Shown here: positions 40,823 through 52,650 of the stretch, piece after piece
How positions within the stretch are numbered: the first letter of the stretch is position 1
How the letters are laid out: the number at the start of each line of letters is the position of its first letter
From: Phlebotomus papatasi
Lineage: Eukaryota > Arthropoda > Insecta > Diptera > Psychodidae
Assembly (NCBI RefSeq): GCF_024763615.1
Contig: NW_026604516.1
Span: forward strand, 62,001 to 126,000
Length of the DNA stretch: 64,000 bases
Direction of reading: 5' to 3'
Program-made: the position numbers and the translations under genes
Notes under the pieces: generated by a model
The model's database searches: none
What the model was told of the DNA's origin: nothing
The model's input: only the letters and a program-made list of their open reading frames with translations

Positions 40823-42275
40823 CTGCTCGAACTCCAAGAGAGAGCAGTTTTCACAATCGACTTTTTTTTTCAACTTTGCAACATTCTAGCTGCTAAACGG
40901 TAAGAGATATTGACTTCCGGTCTTCAGTGACCCTCCCAGAAATCAATACATTCTATCTAACTAACTTACCAAAATGACCACCCACCCCTTCCAACCCCAC
41001 CAAAAAACATGTTTTATTACCTTGCAAAAAATTGGCACTGACGATTTTCTTCATTTTTGGATATGTTATGGAGGTAGTCCAGCTGAACATTTCGTCCTTA
41101 GACACCTATCACCGGACAAATCTCCATCTTGAATTATTCAAGGTCAAAAGTCAACCACACTGGAGGGCCTAATTTTCAACGGATTTGGACAAATTTGGAC
41201 ATTTTTGAAAGATCTTTTAATTCTGAACCCGACTGCATCTGTCACAATCGGTGATGGATCGGGAAAGTAACGGTAATAGTCCTATTTTTAAAAAATACTA
41301 TTCTTCGCAATTCTCACCTTTTTGACCCATATAAAATTTAAACGGTAAGAGATATCAACTTCCGGTCTTCGGTGACCCCACCTCAAATGACATTATCTCG
41401 AAAGTAATCTCTTTGTTTTTACCCCCTCCCCCTTCATGCGCACCCTATCCCACAAAAATAGCCAAAAAAATGAGGTTTTTCTAATTTAAAAAAAAATTGG
41501 CCCTGACGATTTCCTTCATTTTTGGATATGTTATGGAGGTAGTCCAGCTGAACATTTCGTCCTTAGACACATATCACCGGAAAAATCGCCATCTTGAATT
41601 ATTCAAGGTCAAAGGTCAACTACCCTAGAGGGCCTAATTTTCAACGGATTTGGACAAATTTGGACATTTTTGAAAGATCTTTTAATTCTGAACCCGACTG
41701 CATCGGTCACAATCGATGATGGATCGGGAAAGTAACGGTAATAGATTTATTTTAAAAATACTGTTTTTCGCACTGTTTAAGTCTTTTGACCCATATAAAA
41801 TTTAAACGGTAAGAGATATCAACTTCCGGTCTTCGGTGACCCCACCTCAAATGACATTATTTTGAAAGTAATCTCTTTGTTTTTACCCCTTCTTCCTTCA
41901 TGCGTTCCCTATCCCCCAAAAATCGGCAAAAAATGAGGTTTTTCTAATTTAAGAAAAATTGGCCCTGACGATTTCCTTCATTTTTGGATATGTTATGGAA
42001 GTAGTCCATCTGAACATTTCTTCCTTAGACATCTATAACCGGAAAAATCGCCATCTTGAATTATTCAAGGTCGAAGCCTAATTTTCACCCGATTTGGTCA
42101 ATTAATTAATTGAAAGATTAATGATTTTTCGAAACCCTCTTCTTGAACAATTTTCAGCTTCAAGATGGTTTTGTGGTGATTTATAGACATATTTAATTCG
42201 ACAATAATTTTCTATACATCAGAATGCTTGCGAAAAGGTATATAAGGCAGAGCTCTTTCTCGGGAGTTCGAGCAG
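40823..42275. mobile_element. Repeat family A element, uninterrupted copy
   Basis: Starts CTGCTCGAACTCCAAGAGAG and ends with the imperfect complement (CTCTTTCTCGGGAGTTCGAGCAG), a terminal inverted repeat of about 22 bp. Inside are three tandem units of 442-467 bp, each with CGGTAAGAGATATCAACTTC, then CGGTCTTCGGTGACC, and TCGGGAAAGTAACGGTAATAG. It carries the junction GGTATATAAGG that is split by a palindrome in the copy at 17990-20510. No clean target duplication and no ORF. Confidence 0.7.
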
Positions 42276-42529
42276 CTCGCAAAGCCTCGGACGCTTTGCC
42301 ACCCCTTTGATTACCTAATTTAATAAATATTCCACTTTAAATTGAGGTTTTTTTTCACAAATCAATCTGCACATCTGCACAACTGTCAAAACGGAAGAGA
42401 TTAGCTTTTTTTGTTTCTCATGATGCAAAAGCTGCATGGCTCTTGCGCAATGCAAAAATTTCCCTGCGCCCGATAAATAAAAATCCCCACAATTCAAATT
42501 GCAGACGTCCGTAACGGACACATGTAAAG

Positions 42530-42792
42530 AATCTCAGCTATCATAAACTTATCTGGTTTTAAAGCGTTATTATGAGAATAGTCAATTTTTTCACACTTAA
42601 ACGGCAAAATCGGAGAGATGCCGTAGTCTGAGCGGAAAATAATGTATGTACGAAATATAGACACAAATTTCCTCTACGATTATGTCGAAGTAATCATCAA
42701 TATCGGTTTAGCAACAGTCGAGATAATTGAGGTTATGTGATATTGAAATTGGTTTTTCGACTATGGCGCCCCTAGTGTTGGTCCCACTAAGT
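42530..42792. repeat. Shared 260-bp block with 46100-46345
   Basis: Both copies contain TTCACACTTAAACGGCAAAA, then TCGGAG and ATTGAAATTGGTTTTTCGAC followed by GGCGCCCC. They are in the same orientation with about 10% differences. Probably a piece of repeat family B. Confidence 0.65.
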
Positions 42793-42802
42793 GCTTTTTC
42801 AT

Positions 42803-43183
42803 ATCGTCGGTTCCGAATAAGACTATTGTAAGTCTAAAATGCGACTTTTCAGAAGATAGGTTTAAAGTTTGACAGCTAAAATTTATTTTTATTAATTTCA
42901 CTGGAATTAATATATTTTTAGCTTTCGAAACTATTGTATCACACTTACGCATTGAATATCTTCTGGTTAACGCTACTTTTAAGTTATTTACAGTAAAATT
43001 GTGGACTAAAAACTCGATAATCGGGCAGGCTGATTTTCAGTTTTTTCTTGAAACTTTTCCAGGAATATCTTGATCAATATAAAATTTTGTGGGGATGTAG
43101 ATCTAAGGTTTCTGCATCCAATGATACCATCTTTTTCTACTACTGTAAGTAGACTTACAATGGTCTTCTTCGGAACCGACGAT
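42803..43183. mobile_element. 381-bp MITE, 34-bp terminal inverted repeats
   Basis: Left end ATCGTCGGTTCCGAATAAGA and right end complementary (TCTTCGGAACCGACGAT), extending to ATTGTAAGTCT. It sits at the end of the family B block. No convincing target duplication (possible AT) and no ORF. Confidence 0.6.
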
Positions 43184-43935
43184 GTCCAAAATATCATATA
43201 GGAGGTTGAACAAATGATAATGTGACATTACCTAACCCATTTAATTTCACTTTGGGTTCGTTCACAAAATATAATTAATTTTCAACGCTTTCTGATTGAC
43301 ATCTTTTGGACGACAATACTATTCAGAGCTATTTTTGTTTGAGCTGCTAGAAATGAAGCCCGAAAATCAAATCTAAATTATGCAAATTATTGGTGAAGAG
43401 TCTCCAGCTTCACAATTATTATTGGTGGACTTATTGAATGACCTGTTATATCACAATTTTGAGTACTTCTGCGGGCCCTCCTAAGTTACATTCTTGTCTC
43501 TTACCATCCTTTCTAAATACATGTTTTACGTTTCTAACACCTTTTTTTATTTCTAAATTTCAGCCATCAACATACAACGTGTTGAGAAATAAAATTAAAC
43601 AGGCGTTCGAGGCATTTCGAGTCGTTCGACATGGTTATAAGGACAAAGAGAGAAAAATTAATCAAAATGTCAACGAAATACTATAATCCAGAGATTTGAA
43701 TGATTCAGGTAAATAGTGTTAAAATCTTCCAAAAAGAAAAAAAATATTTAGATAGAATTCATTATTCATCAAATATTTGAATAAAAATCCATAATTTCAA
43801 TCAATTTGTATTTAGTGTCCAATTTTATCCTCAAAGTGTGCCCACAGAGCCACAGTCACTTGACCACTCAGCTGTTCTGTCAGTGAAATAAAAACACAAA
43901 AGTGAAAATGGGAGAGAAAAAAACAAGTATTAATG
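43184..43935. other. Unassigned stretch with one exon-like segment
   Basis: At 43561-43686, after ATTTCTAAATTTCAG (a good splice acceptor), an open frame reads PSTYNVLRNKIKQAFEAFRV and ends INQNVNEIL with TAA. It could be a last exon of an unknown gene or chance. Nothing else is recognised. Confidence 0.25.
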
Positions 43936-44325
43936 AAAAGGGACAGATAATCCTAACCGGCTTATGTAGGTGAGATTCTTAACGTGAGCTAACTCGGAGT
44001 GCATGCAAATTCGATTTAGAGCTGAAATTGTGAGTCGCCATTCAGTTATCTTGAATCAAATTCGTGAAATTATACAAATTTTGTATTTAAACCAAAATAT
44101 CAAGGATTTGGATGAACTGTCACAAAAGTGATATATGGGTGAAATGTAGACCAGAACGATCTCTATAATTTTCCCATAGAACATGATCTCATCGATTACT
44201 CAGAAGCCAAGATAATCGAGGTTTTTTGTTTCTTAACTCGTTTTTTCATCCAGAGTGCCCCTAAGTAGTGATTTGTTGAACTTCAACTATATCAAAGTGT
44301 ATAGAATTTCCATTCTATAAGACCT
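43936..44325 (+). repeat. Dispersed repeat R, copy 2
   Basis: Begins AAAGGGACAGATAATCCTAA, the same start as the copy at 63609, and ends around TTCAACTATATCAAAG. Confidence 0.75.
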
Positions 44326-44840
44326 CTTAAAAATAAGAGACAAAAGACGGTTGGATTTTGAACGTGCATGGAGGGAGAGAGAAAGAGGAAAAAGTGGTGA
44401 ATGAGATCAGCTGGAAAGAAAGTAGGGGAATGAGGGGAACGAGTATGGGCATTACGTAAGAAGACTTGATTTTTGCAAAGAGACGTGAGGAGAAAAGTGT
44501 ATAAATTTATTTGTGAATTATAAATTAAATATTAGTTCAAACTACAGAAAAATTTACGTGACGTAGAGTTAAACGTGTTCAGTTCAATCTAAGAGGAGAA
44601 TATTTGTAAATAAAATAATTGGTGAAGGTGAAAAGTGTGTTTCACTGCCTCAGTGGATTTGGAAAAGGGCATTTGGCGGTCATCGAGGAAACGTATTCTG
44701 GAAAATCCAGCCGCCTACGTTCCGGATCACTGTTGAAGATATTTAATAAAGGAATATATATTTCCAGGTAAACTGGGCAGGAAGAAGAGGGTATTAGATA
44801 TCACAGAATCCTATCACAGAGAAATTATTGTTTACCACAG
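44326..44840. other. Unassigned purine-rich stretch
   Basis: Contains GAAAAGTGTGTTTCACTGCCTC and CGTTCCGGATCACTG segments that look like LTR or leader sequence, but I cannot define an LTR. It may be the left part of the BEL element that resumes at 47493. Confidence 0.3.
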
Positions 44841-44844
44841 GTAC

Positions 44845-45918
44845 TCTGAAAGAAATAATTTGCAAAAGGGTGTAAAAGGGTGCAAAAATCGATTAATTTT
44901 GGAGATGAATTTCGAATAAAACGAAAAATTTGCAATTGGGTGCAAAAATTTGCAATTTGGCAAATATTTGCCAATTATTGCCTCCCTTTGCAAATTTTTG
45001 CAAATTTTTACCTCCGAATGAGCACTATAGTAGCGCCATCTGTGGTGAAACACCATAAATATGATTTGGCATTCTTGTCTGCCGCATTAACACAAAATCG
45101 ACGTACACATACTCTCAATGAAAATGTTAATTGCACTTTTCAATTTTTACTCCACTACCACCGTAGACACTTTTTTTTCAAAAACTTTTCACTTTATCTA
45201 TTATTTACCTAATTTCTTAGCAAATTTTGCCCATTTTTCTGCATTTAAACACTGACATTTGCAAGAATTTTTGTCGTCGGACTATTACTGAATGAACCAT
45301 CCAACATGTCAAAAATTTTTGCATTGGGATGCAACCTCGCGAACAAATCTTTCAAAAATCTCACTATTTAGGTCTTTTCGTCAGAAAATATTTGTCACAA
45401 AACACTCCAAAGACCTGAGCAAACTTCTGAACCACAAAATTTCTTTTTCCCAAAAAAATGTTTGTCAATTTTCCTACAAAACACTGCTCAATTTTCACTT
45501 TATTTCTGTCGGCACCGTGTTTTTGTGAATCGTAACACAATTCTCTACCGTAGGAGCTTTTCTTCCCATTTTCCACTATTATAGTTATTGAGAAAACACG
45601 CGAAAACTATCACCACTTTGCGAATTAACTGCACTGTGAATTAATATTTTGTCTGCCATTTGACAATTCTGAGCGACACTGGAACTGGAAGCCATTGGAA
45701 ATTGCTTATTTTGTCGCGTGCAAAATGGCAAACTTTTGCATCCTTTTGCATCTTTTTGCAAAACAAAGTTGATTGAATTCGAATTGACCAAAAAATCGAT
45801 TGAAATTAATCGATTTTTGCAAAAAAGTCGATTGGAGCCAGGGTTACTACCCTTTTTGGTTAATTACATGGAGTGGGTGTTCTCCTTTTGCATCCTTTTG
45901 CAAATTATTTCTTTCAGA
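44845..45918. mobile_element. 1.07-kb MITE with GTAC duplication
   Basis: Ends TCTGAAAGAAATAATTTGCA and its complement, flanked by GTAC (44841-44844 and 45919-45922). The interior is dense in TTGCAAA/TTTGCAA motifs in both directions, so it can fold extensively. The empty-site sequence would read CACAGGTACGTGAATATC. Confidence 0.7.
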
Positions 45919-46096
45919 GTACGTGAATATCACAAACGGTAGAAGGAAGCCCAAGAAACACACAGTCCCTGACAGATTTATAACACCACAATATATTTAT
46001 AGGTAATTCTCCACACAAAGAATTGTTGCATTTTTGTGAGACTTTCCATTTAAAACCCTATTTTAAGTGTCTCGGTGGAGTACAAGCAGTCAAATT

Positions 46097-47490
46097 GGCA
46101 TCTGAGTGGTTTCAAAGCGTTATTATGGGAAAAATCAATTTTTTCACACTTAAACGGCAAAATCGGAGTGATAGCGTAGTCTGATCGGAAAATGATGTAT
46201 GAACGAAATGTAGAGACAAATATCCTCTACAATTATGTCGAAGTAATTATCAAAATCGGTTTAGCGATAGTCAAGATAATTGAGGTTATGTGATATTGAA
46301 ATTGGTTTTTCGACTGTGGCGCCCCTGGTGTTGGTCCCACGAAGTTCAAATATTCTAGAAAGTTGTAGCATTTGGTGAGATCTTTCGTTTAAGCCCTCAT
46401 TCATCAAAATCGGTCACATAGAACCGGAGATATGATTTTTTGAATTTCGTGAACTTTGACCCCTCATATCTCCGGTTCTATTGAAACCACAGCGCACTTA
46501 CGCACCATTTTGGAAACGTCCTAGACTGGACTACAACATACTAAAATTTCATTAACTTGCACAATGCCGTTTTTGAGAAAAGTGACTTTGAATTTCGATG
46601 AATTTTGACGCTATCACAGCGCCACCTGTGGTGACTTTTTGAACTTCCATCTGAAAGTGCTCATCGAGACGAAACCAAAAAGGTAAAATTTAGGTCGCTA
46701 TGTTAATTAGAACCGGAGATAGAGGCCGGTCAATGTTCGAACTTTGACCCCTTATAGCTCGGGTCAGGGGTTTTAGATCGACTTAAGGTTTTTTTTTTTG
46801 TTTGATAGGTATAATCAACGGCTACAACATACTAAATTTTCAGCCCGATGCACAATGGAATTTTTGAGTTATTTAACTTTTAAGATTTAAAAATTTTCTT
46901 TTTAAAAAAGCGCCCCTAGCGGTGGTTTTATGAACTTGCGATGTTAGAAGGGGAAGTAGCATTTCACGAGAGCTTTCCAAAATGCCCTCACTTTTTAAAT
47001 TCTGACAATTAGAACCGGTGTTATGGCCATTTTAAGAAATTTTTTTTGGACCCTTATAGCTCGGGTCAGGGGGGTCGGGGGACCTTAAGTTTGGTATTGA
47101 TGGAAAGCTCTAAGGCCCAGCTATAACATACTAAAATTTGAGCCCGATCGATGCCATAGGAGCGGAGCCATTAAGAAAACAAAAAAAGGTGGGTCTTCAA
47201 AATGTCGGAAGGAGGGGTCGGGGGTGGGGGGTCAATGCACCAAGTTCCAATTTTCATACGATATATAACCTTTGCCGAAAACCGCAAGTCGATATCTCTT
47301 TTAGTTTAGGAGCTATTAAGCTCCAAAGAGCGGCCGGACGGACGGCCGGCCGGCCGGGAACGGTTTTTAGCCATCCATATATTCGTGATCAGGAAGTGTC
47401 AGAACACATTCTGGCAAAGGTTGGGGCCAATCGGAGGACATGAGATTTTGTTAGGATTATAGTAGGTGAGATTGTTAAGAATCTCACCTA
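46097..47490. repeat. Repeat family B, copy 2
   Basis: Contains successive blocks reading 'GAACCGGAGATA...' and 'CTTATAGCTCGGGTCAGG', the motif AAGTCGATATCTCTTTTAG, and a GC-rich palindrome-like run GGACGGCCGGCCGGCCGGG (about 47337-47357). It ends GTGAGATTGTTAAGAATCTCAC. Relative to 32310-33322 the blocks are reversed. Confidence 0.6.
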
Positions 47491-47492
47491 AT

Positions 47493-48214
47493 ACAGTAAC
47501 ATATGGGACTGGACCTGCCACATTTCTTTCAACCAGAATTTTACACCAACTGGCAATTGACGAAGGTAAAGCCTACCCAAAGGCTGCAAAAATGTGAAGA
47601 GAGGACTTTTATGTAGATGATATGCTGGCAGGAGCGCATTCCATTGAAGAGGCTCAAGAATCATTCCGAGAAATAAATGAACTTATGAAGCTCGGAAAAA
47701 TGAATTTAAGGAAGTGGACTAGTAACTCGAGGCAGTTACTTGAGGATATTCCCGAAAACCAAAGAGAAAAAGGAATTATCCAAATCAAGGAGGATGAAAC
47801 GATTAAACCGTTGGGTATTCATTGGAGCCCTCTTAAAGACGAGTTCCAATTCACGATTATTTTGAAAGCCCATCCAAACTTAACTATGAGAGGAATCCTA
47901 TCTGAGATAGCCTCTATATTCGACCCAACTGGATGGCTGGCACCTGTGGTTCTACGAGCGAAATTCATCATGCAGTCCCTTTGGAAAGAGAAGATTGGTT
48001 GGGATGATAAACCATCTGACACGGTATTAAGATGGTGGAAAGAGTTCCGCGCAGGGTATACCCCAGATTCTCATATACAGATTCATGGTTTTGCTGATGC
48101 CTCTACAAAGGCTTATGCAGCCTGTATCTATGTCAGAGTATCCGCTAGAAATAAGCATAAGGTTACATTGCTTATTGCCAAAACCAGGGTGGCGCCCCTT
48201 AGGCAGCTTTTATA
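47493..48214 (+). pseudogene. pol: BEL pol fragment: RT palm and RNase H start
   Basis: Begins TVTYGTGPATF, then an in-frame TGA at 47595-47597, immediately followed by EDFYVDDMLAG with the RT catalytic YVDD. It continues through GWLAPVVLRAKFIMQSLW (connection) and IHGFADASTKAYAACIYV (RNase H first Asp) to TRVAPL, where the Harbinger insertion begins. The distinctive order RT-WDD-GFADAS is standard for BEL/Pao. Confidence 0.85.
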
Positions 48215-48499
48215 GGGGGGACTTTTGATTCGAAACTTCCCGTTCGAAATAAAAATATCTCACTGAACTTTCTCGCAGTGTCATTTTGCCTTCTTTCAGG
48301 CGCACAAAATATCTCACTGAGCTTTCTCTCAGTCACAATTGCCTACCTCTTGGCGCACAAAAATAACTCTCTCCGAAAGCTCAGTCAGTAGAGTTCGATT
48401 CGAACATCTATCAAGAATCAGCTGTTTTTTGTTTTTAATAGTGCTGTCAGAGCAATTTTCTCAAGGTTTACACGTTTTTCGCCAAGCATATTTCTGAAA

Positions 48500-49505
48500 A
48501 TGCCTGGTGTTTCAGTGAGTTTATTATTTAATGAATTTAATTTTTGTTTGAAATTATGTTTCTAATTTTAAGGATGTGTTTTCAATAATTTGTGAGATGA
48601 AAGAACACGAAATGCTGTGGAACATCAGACATCCGCAATTTCACAACACACAGGAGAAGAAAAATCTATTGAGCAGAATCTCCAGAAAACGTAATATTCC
48701 CATCAAAAGAATACAAGGAGTGATAAAATATGTGAAGAAGGAATTTAAGAAGGAAGAAGCAAAAATGGCTTGTCGGAGTGGCTCAGCAGCGGAAGATTTG
48801 GGGATGCAGCATGAATGGAAATGGTATAAAGAATGCCAATTTCTCAGAGCTGGGAAGTCTATCAATATGGGCACTATAAATACACACGATTTTGAGATGA
48901 ACCCTAAAGAAGAGCAACCGGAAAACAATGAACAAGAAGTGATGAGTAATAATCTCCAAATTGAATCAACAGATCTACCAACACGGAAACCTCCCGAATC
49001 ACCACCCATAAAATTTACAGATTTTGCAGAACCCAAGCACTCTCCTGGTTTTATAACCGAACCTTCAACAAGCCCCACGCCGTTCATTGGTTCTCCAAAT
49101 TTTCCAACAGTTATAGAACCTGTGATTGTAGGTCTAGAATCTTCTGAAGAGCAATGCATAAATCCACCACGGTACAATATAAGATCGCCTTCACAGGAAT
49201 CGCATGCAAAGCCTTCAGATGAATATTCTGGCAAACGAAAAGATAATTCGGCAGGTTCTTCTGAGCGCAAAAAATATATTGAGTTCAATATGAACGGTTC
49301 AACTAAAGCATCACCGATAAACCGATCTGAAGATCTTAATTTTCAAAATTCAAAAGAGAACCATAGTTTTAAAGATAAATTCCAAATTCCGAAGACCCGT
49401 AATGATACTGTGACATCGTTGATTGATAGTGTTTACAACACTCTAGGATTCAATTTGACTAAAATGAATCCGACTCCTGAGGAATTGTTTTTTTTTGCAT
49501 TCTGA
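48500..49505 (+). CDS. Harbinger MADF-domain DNA-binding protein
   Basis: Accessory protein of Harbinger that binds DNA and helps bring the transposase to the ends. Exon 1 (48500-48514) encodes MPGVS; intron 48515-48572 (58 bp, GTGAGT...TTTTAAG); exon 2 from 48573 joins in phase 0. The MADF domain spans the first 90 residues: LWNIRHPQFHN, LLSRISRKRN, IQGVIKYVKKEFKKEEAK and HEWKWYKECQFL. The rest is long, polar and Pro/Ser-rich, ending NTLGFNLTKMNPTPEEL before TGA at 49503-49505. No defects seen, so it may still be translatable. Confidence 0.75.
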
Positions 49506-49603
49506 CATAACGAGATATATCTATCTATTTTTTAGAGATGTGAGGACCCAACCTGAGATTATTAAAACACAACCAATGAATCACCAATTTCATTAAACAG
49601 ATT

Positions 49604-50830
49604 TTATATTTTATTTAAATTTAAAAGGTAGTTTTTGTAAAGTTCTCTTGTTTTCTCTCCATCAAATGCTGGTCTTCCTATCGAATGTTCTTGTTTGTCG
49701 CTTGTGTTATTTTTCATGGTAACATGGTCATAATACGGCGTGTCTTTGTCTCTGGTCTTTTGGATAAAATTATGCAGAGTAATGCTGGCCTTCACAAGTT
49801 TTTCGACATTTTTCGGAAGCACATTTATTTCTCTTTTAAAAATCCTGAATCGCCGTACCAAGAGACCAAACGTCCTCTCTATGGTCGACCTTGCTTTAGA
49901 CAATTTCTTGTTAAAATTCTGCTTATCAGCATTCAAATTTCTTCTGGAATATGGTCGAATTAAGTGATGGCTGACAGGGAATGCTTCATCGTCAATAAGA
50001 AACTGCCCAAATGCGATATTTGAACCTGGAAGGATTTGTTCCTCAGGCCATTTTATCTTATTGTTCCTCATTGCTCGCCCCAGAGAAGAATATTGGAAAA
50101 CACATTGGTCAGATACGATCCGTAAGCTCCGATATCTGCATACGTGAAGTTACATTCAGCGTCGCACACTCCGAGAAGTATGACGGAGCAGAACCCTTTA
50201 TAATTCCAATATAGGCTACCGGAACGCGGTGGCTTTTGAATGCGTATATGCTTGCCGTCCACAGCTCCGCAGCAGTGAGGAAAATTATATTTCCTTTCAA
50301 AAACTTTGGCAATCTTTGTGAGGTCAGAGGGCCAAGAAATGTACGTAGCCGAGAAAACTGTCCAAAGTACATCACATACTTCATATATTATATGAGGGAC
50401 AGTGCTGAGACCAATCAAATATTCGATGGATAAAGTTTCAAAGCTGTCTTCTGTAGCCAGGTGTCGCAACGTGACCAAGAGGCGAAAATCAGGAGGAATA
50501 GCGACACGATATTGATCACTTTTCTGGATATATCGCTGAATCTTCAACAGAATGTGATCAAACTGCTTCATAGACACTCTTGTGTAATTATGAAATTTGT
50601 CAGCTGAAAACTGAAATAAAAGTTTTCATAGACTTTAGCTATCAGAAATTATTAAAAAAAAAAAACTAAACTAAACATTAGCTGTGACTGTAAAACAACT
50701 TACAATGTTTCCTTAAATTCCTGACAACGTTAGCATAAAACCCTGCGGTGGGACGAGTTTGATAGAGAGGATGAGTTCCCCATCTCCTCTTCCTTTTCAC
50801 TTGTTCTATATCAACTATTATTATTCACTT
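49604..50830 (-). pseudogene. Harbinger DDE transposase, frameshifted, with one intron
   Basis: The first exon (about 50704-50830) reads VKRKRRWGTHPLYQTR and FYANVVRNLRKH, the usual Harbinger N-terminal block. Intron 50611-50703 (93 bp, GTAAGT...TTTCAG). The second exon starts FSADKFHNYTRVSMKQFDHI, then CCGAVDGKHI (first D) and VCDAECNFTYADIGAYGS (second D). A frame change near 50100 leads to the last part, with HHLIRPYSRR and KARSTIERTFGLLVRRF (E). The exon 1-2 phase is one base off, so there are at least two lesions. Cut-and-paste enzyme, inactive here. Confidence 0.85.
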
Positions 50831-51086
50831 TTTAGCCTTTTGATATCTATTAAATAATTTTCTAATACCACGTACCACGTACTTCAAAACACGTTCGAAA
50901 CATTTCGAAATAAAATAGAAAGTCTGCCAGACTTTCTGTTTTAGTCGAGACACAAATGGGAGCATTATAACAGCTAATTGAGAGATTTTATTCAGACACA
51001 AACCCCGAGGGTAGATTTTCCAAGACTCGCTGGTGCATAGCACTGTGGGGTGTATTTTTAAAATATCCTCTTTTAAAAGCAGGCTT
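50831..51086. other. Undefined right flank of the Harbinger insertion
   Basis: Contains a perfect short palindrome AGAAAGTCTGCCAGACTTTCT (50919-50939). It has no match to the left terminus strong enough to fix the element end. Confidence 0.35.
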
Positions 51087-52270
51087 AAAGGTGAAATCAC
51101 TTTGCCACGCATGGAATTATGCGCTGCCGTTCTTCTTGCTATTTTAATGAGAAGGACTCTAAGCATTCTGGATATCCATGTACATGAAATATTTGCGTGG
51201 AGTGACAGCGAAATTGTACTAGCCTGGATTCCCAAAGACCCTTCAACATGGATTACGTATATCGCCAATCGAGTTGCAAAGATTCATCAGAACTTACCAA
51301 GAGACGTGTGGAACCATGTGGCTTCTGCAGATGTTGCCTCCAGAGGGATATCGGCCAGTGATTTTAAGAATCATCGCCTCTGGTGGCGGGGCCCAAGTTG
51401 GCTTCGCCAAGATCCAGAATGGTGGCCCATCAACAATAGAGATGAGCATCTTCTTCACTTTGAACAGCAAATAATGGAAAATCAAAATACCCATTTCTCT
51501 CTATCAATGTTTCGCAGCCCAGAAGATGTAGAAGAAGCATTTCATTGTTGTGCAGGAACACCCCAGGGAACGGAATGGATACAAGAAACATTGAACGGAT
51601 TTTCTTCCTTCCAAAAACTAATTAACACAGTAGCTGTGTGGAGGCGATTTATTAAAAATTGCCAAAAGAAAATCAATAAGGAGGAGAAAAATACTGAAAG
51701 CCTAAATACAAAAGAAAGACATGAGGCAAAACTTCACATTATAAAGCTTGTTCAAAAAAAATCATTTCTCTGACGAGATAGATGATTTAAAAAAATCCAG
51801 ACCAGTGTCATCAAAGAGCAAACTTAAAGACCTCAATCCAATATTAGAAGACGGTCTTCTGAAGGTAGGAGGTAGAATTCAGAATTCCGAGCTCCCGAGT
51901 CGTGACAAAAATCCAATCATCCTACCCAAGTGCCATACTACTTATACCATATTCAAGGAAATTCACTGCGAGATGCTTCGTGGTGGCTTACAACTAACCA
52001 TAAATCGTCTCAGAATGGAGTATTAGCTATTGAAAGGCAGATCTTATGTTAGAGCAGTGCTGAACAAATGCCTAAACTGTGCCAAGCATAAACAGAAAAC
52101 CTTGGGACAACTCATGGGAAATTTACCAAGCTCACGAGTTACACCAGCACCACCATTTTCAAGATGTGGTGTCGATTATGCAGGGCCAATAATGACACGA
52201 CGAAACAAGGGTCGAGGAAATGTGACAGAAAAATCCTATATCGCCATTTTCGTTTTTTTCGTCACTAAAG
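51087..52270 (+). pseudogene. pol: BEL pol fragment: RNase H end, connection, integrase zinc finger and first Asp
   Basis: Resumes with GEITLPRMELCAAVLLA. The RNase H end has IFAWSDSEIVLAWI and NHVASADVASRG. A run of eight A at about 51753-51760 shifts frame. The next part has DGLLKVGGRIQNSEL and a HHCC finger split by TAG at 52024-52026 (CLNCAKHK after it). It then has RCGVDYAGPI with the first catalytic Asp and FVTKA, where the satellite-carrying block begins. One frameshift and one stop. Confidence 0.85.
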
Positions 52271-52299
52271 CTGGCTATACATTAGACATAATTTATTGA

Positions 52300-52620
52300 A
52301 ATATTTCTTTTCAATGTCAAACATTGACAAGGATTGCCTCCACATTGGAAAGATTTATTGACATAAATGTTTCAATATTGAAGAAAATTGTCCAGTGTGT
52401 AGGCAAATATTGAAATACTTGTTTCAATATGGAACATTTTATTCAATATTTTATTTCATTATTTTGAATGGCTACAAACTAAGCCAAATCATTTCAGTAA
52501 AAAATTTCAAAGTCACACTGAATTAAAATTTCAAAGAAATTCTAAATATCAAACTGATTTGACATTTCCTTCAATATTTCTTAATGCTCAGGAAGCTTCT
52601 TCCTTCAAAACATCACAGAA
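52300..52620. repeat. AT-rich subterminal repeat, left copy
   Basis: Contains repeated TTCAATATTGAA / ATTGAAATA motifs and CCAGTGTGTAGGCAAATATT, matching TCAGTGTGGAGGCAATTATT at 58618-58637 in the same orientation. Confidence 0.5.
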
Positions 52621-52650
52621 CTGCCAGATTTTCCTTGTTCATGAATGAAA

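Larger units (their letters stand above)
48216..51085. mobile_element. PIF/Harbinger element, decayed
   Basis: Contains a MADF protein gene on + and a DDE transposase on -, the normal two-gene Harbinger layout (here convergent, 3' ends about 98 bp apart). It splits the BEL RNase H between TRVAPL and GEITLPRMEL. The left end begins near TAGGGGGGACTTTTGATTCG and is followed by a partly duplicated 62-bp subterminal segment (CTCACTGA-CTTTCTC...GGCGCACA, twice within 48257-48362). I could not find a matching right terminus, so 51085 is approximate. Confidence 0.75.
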
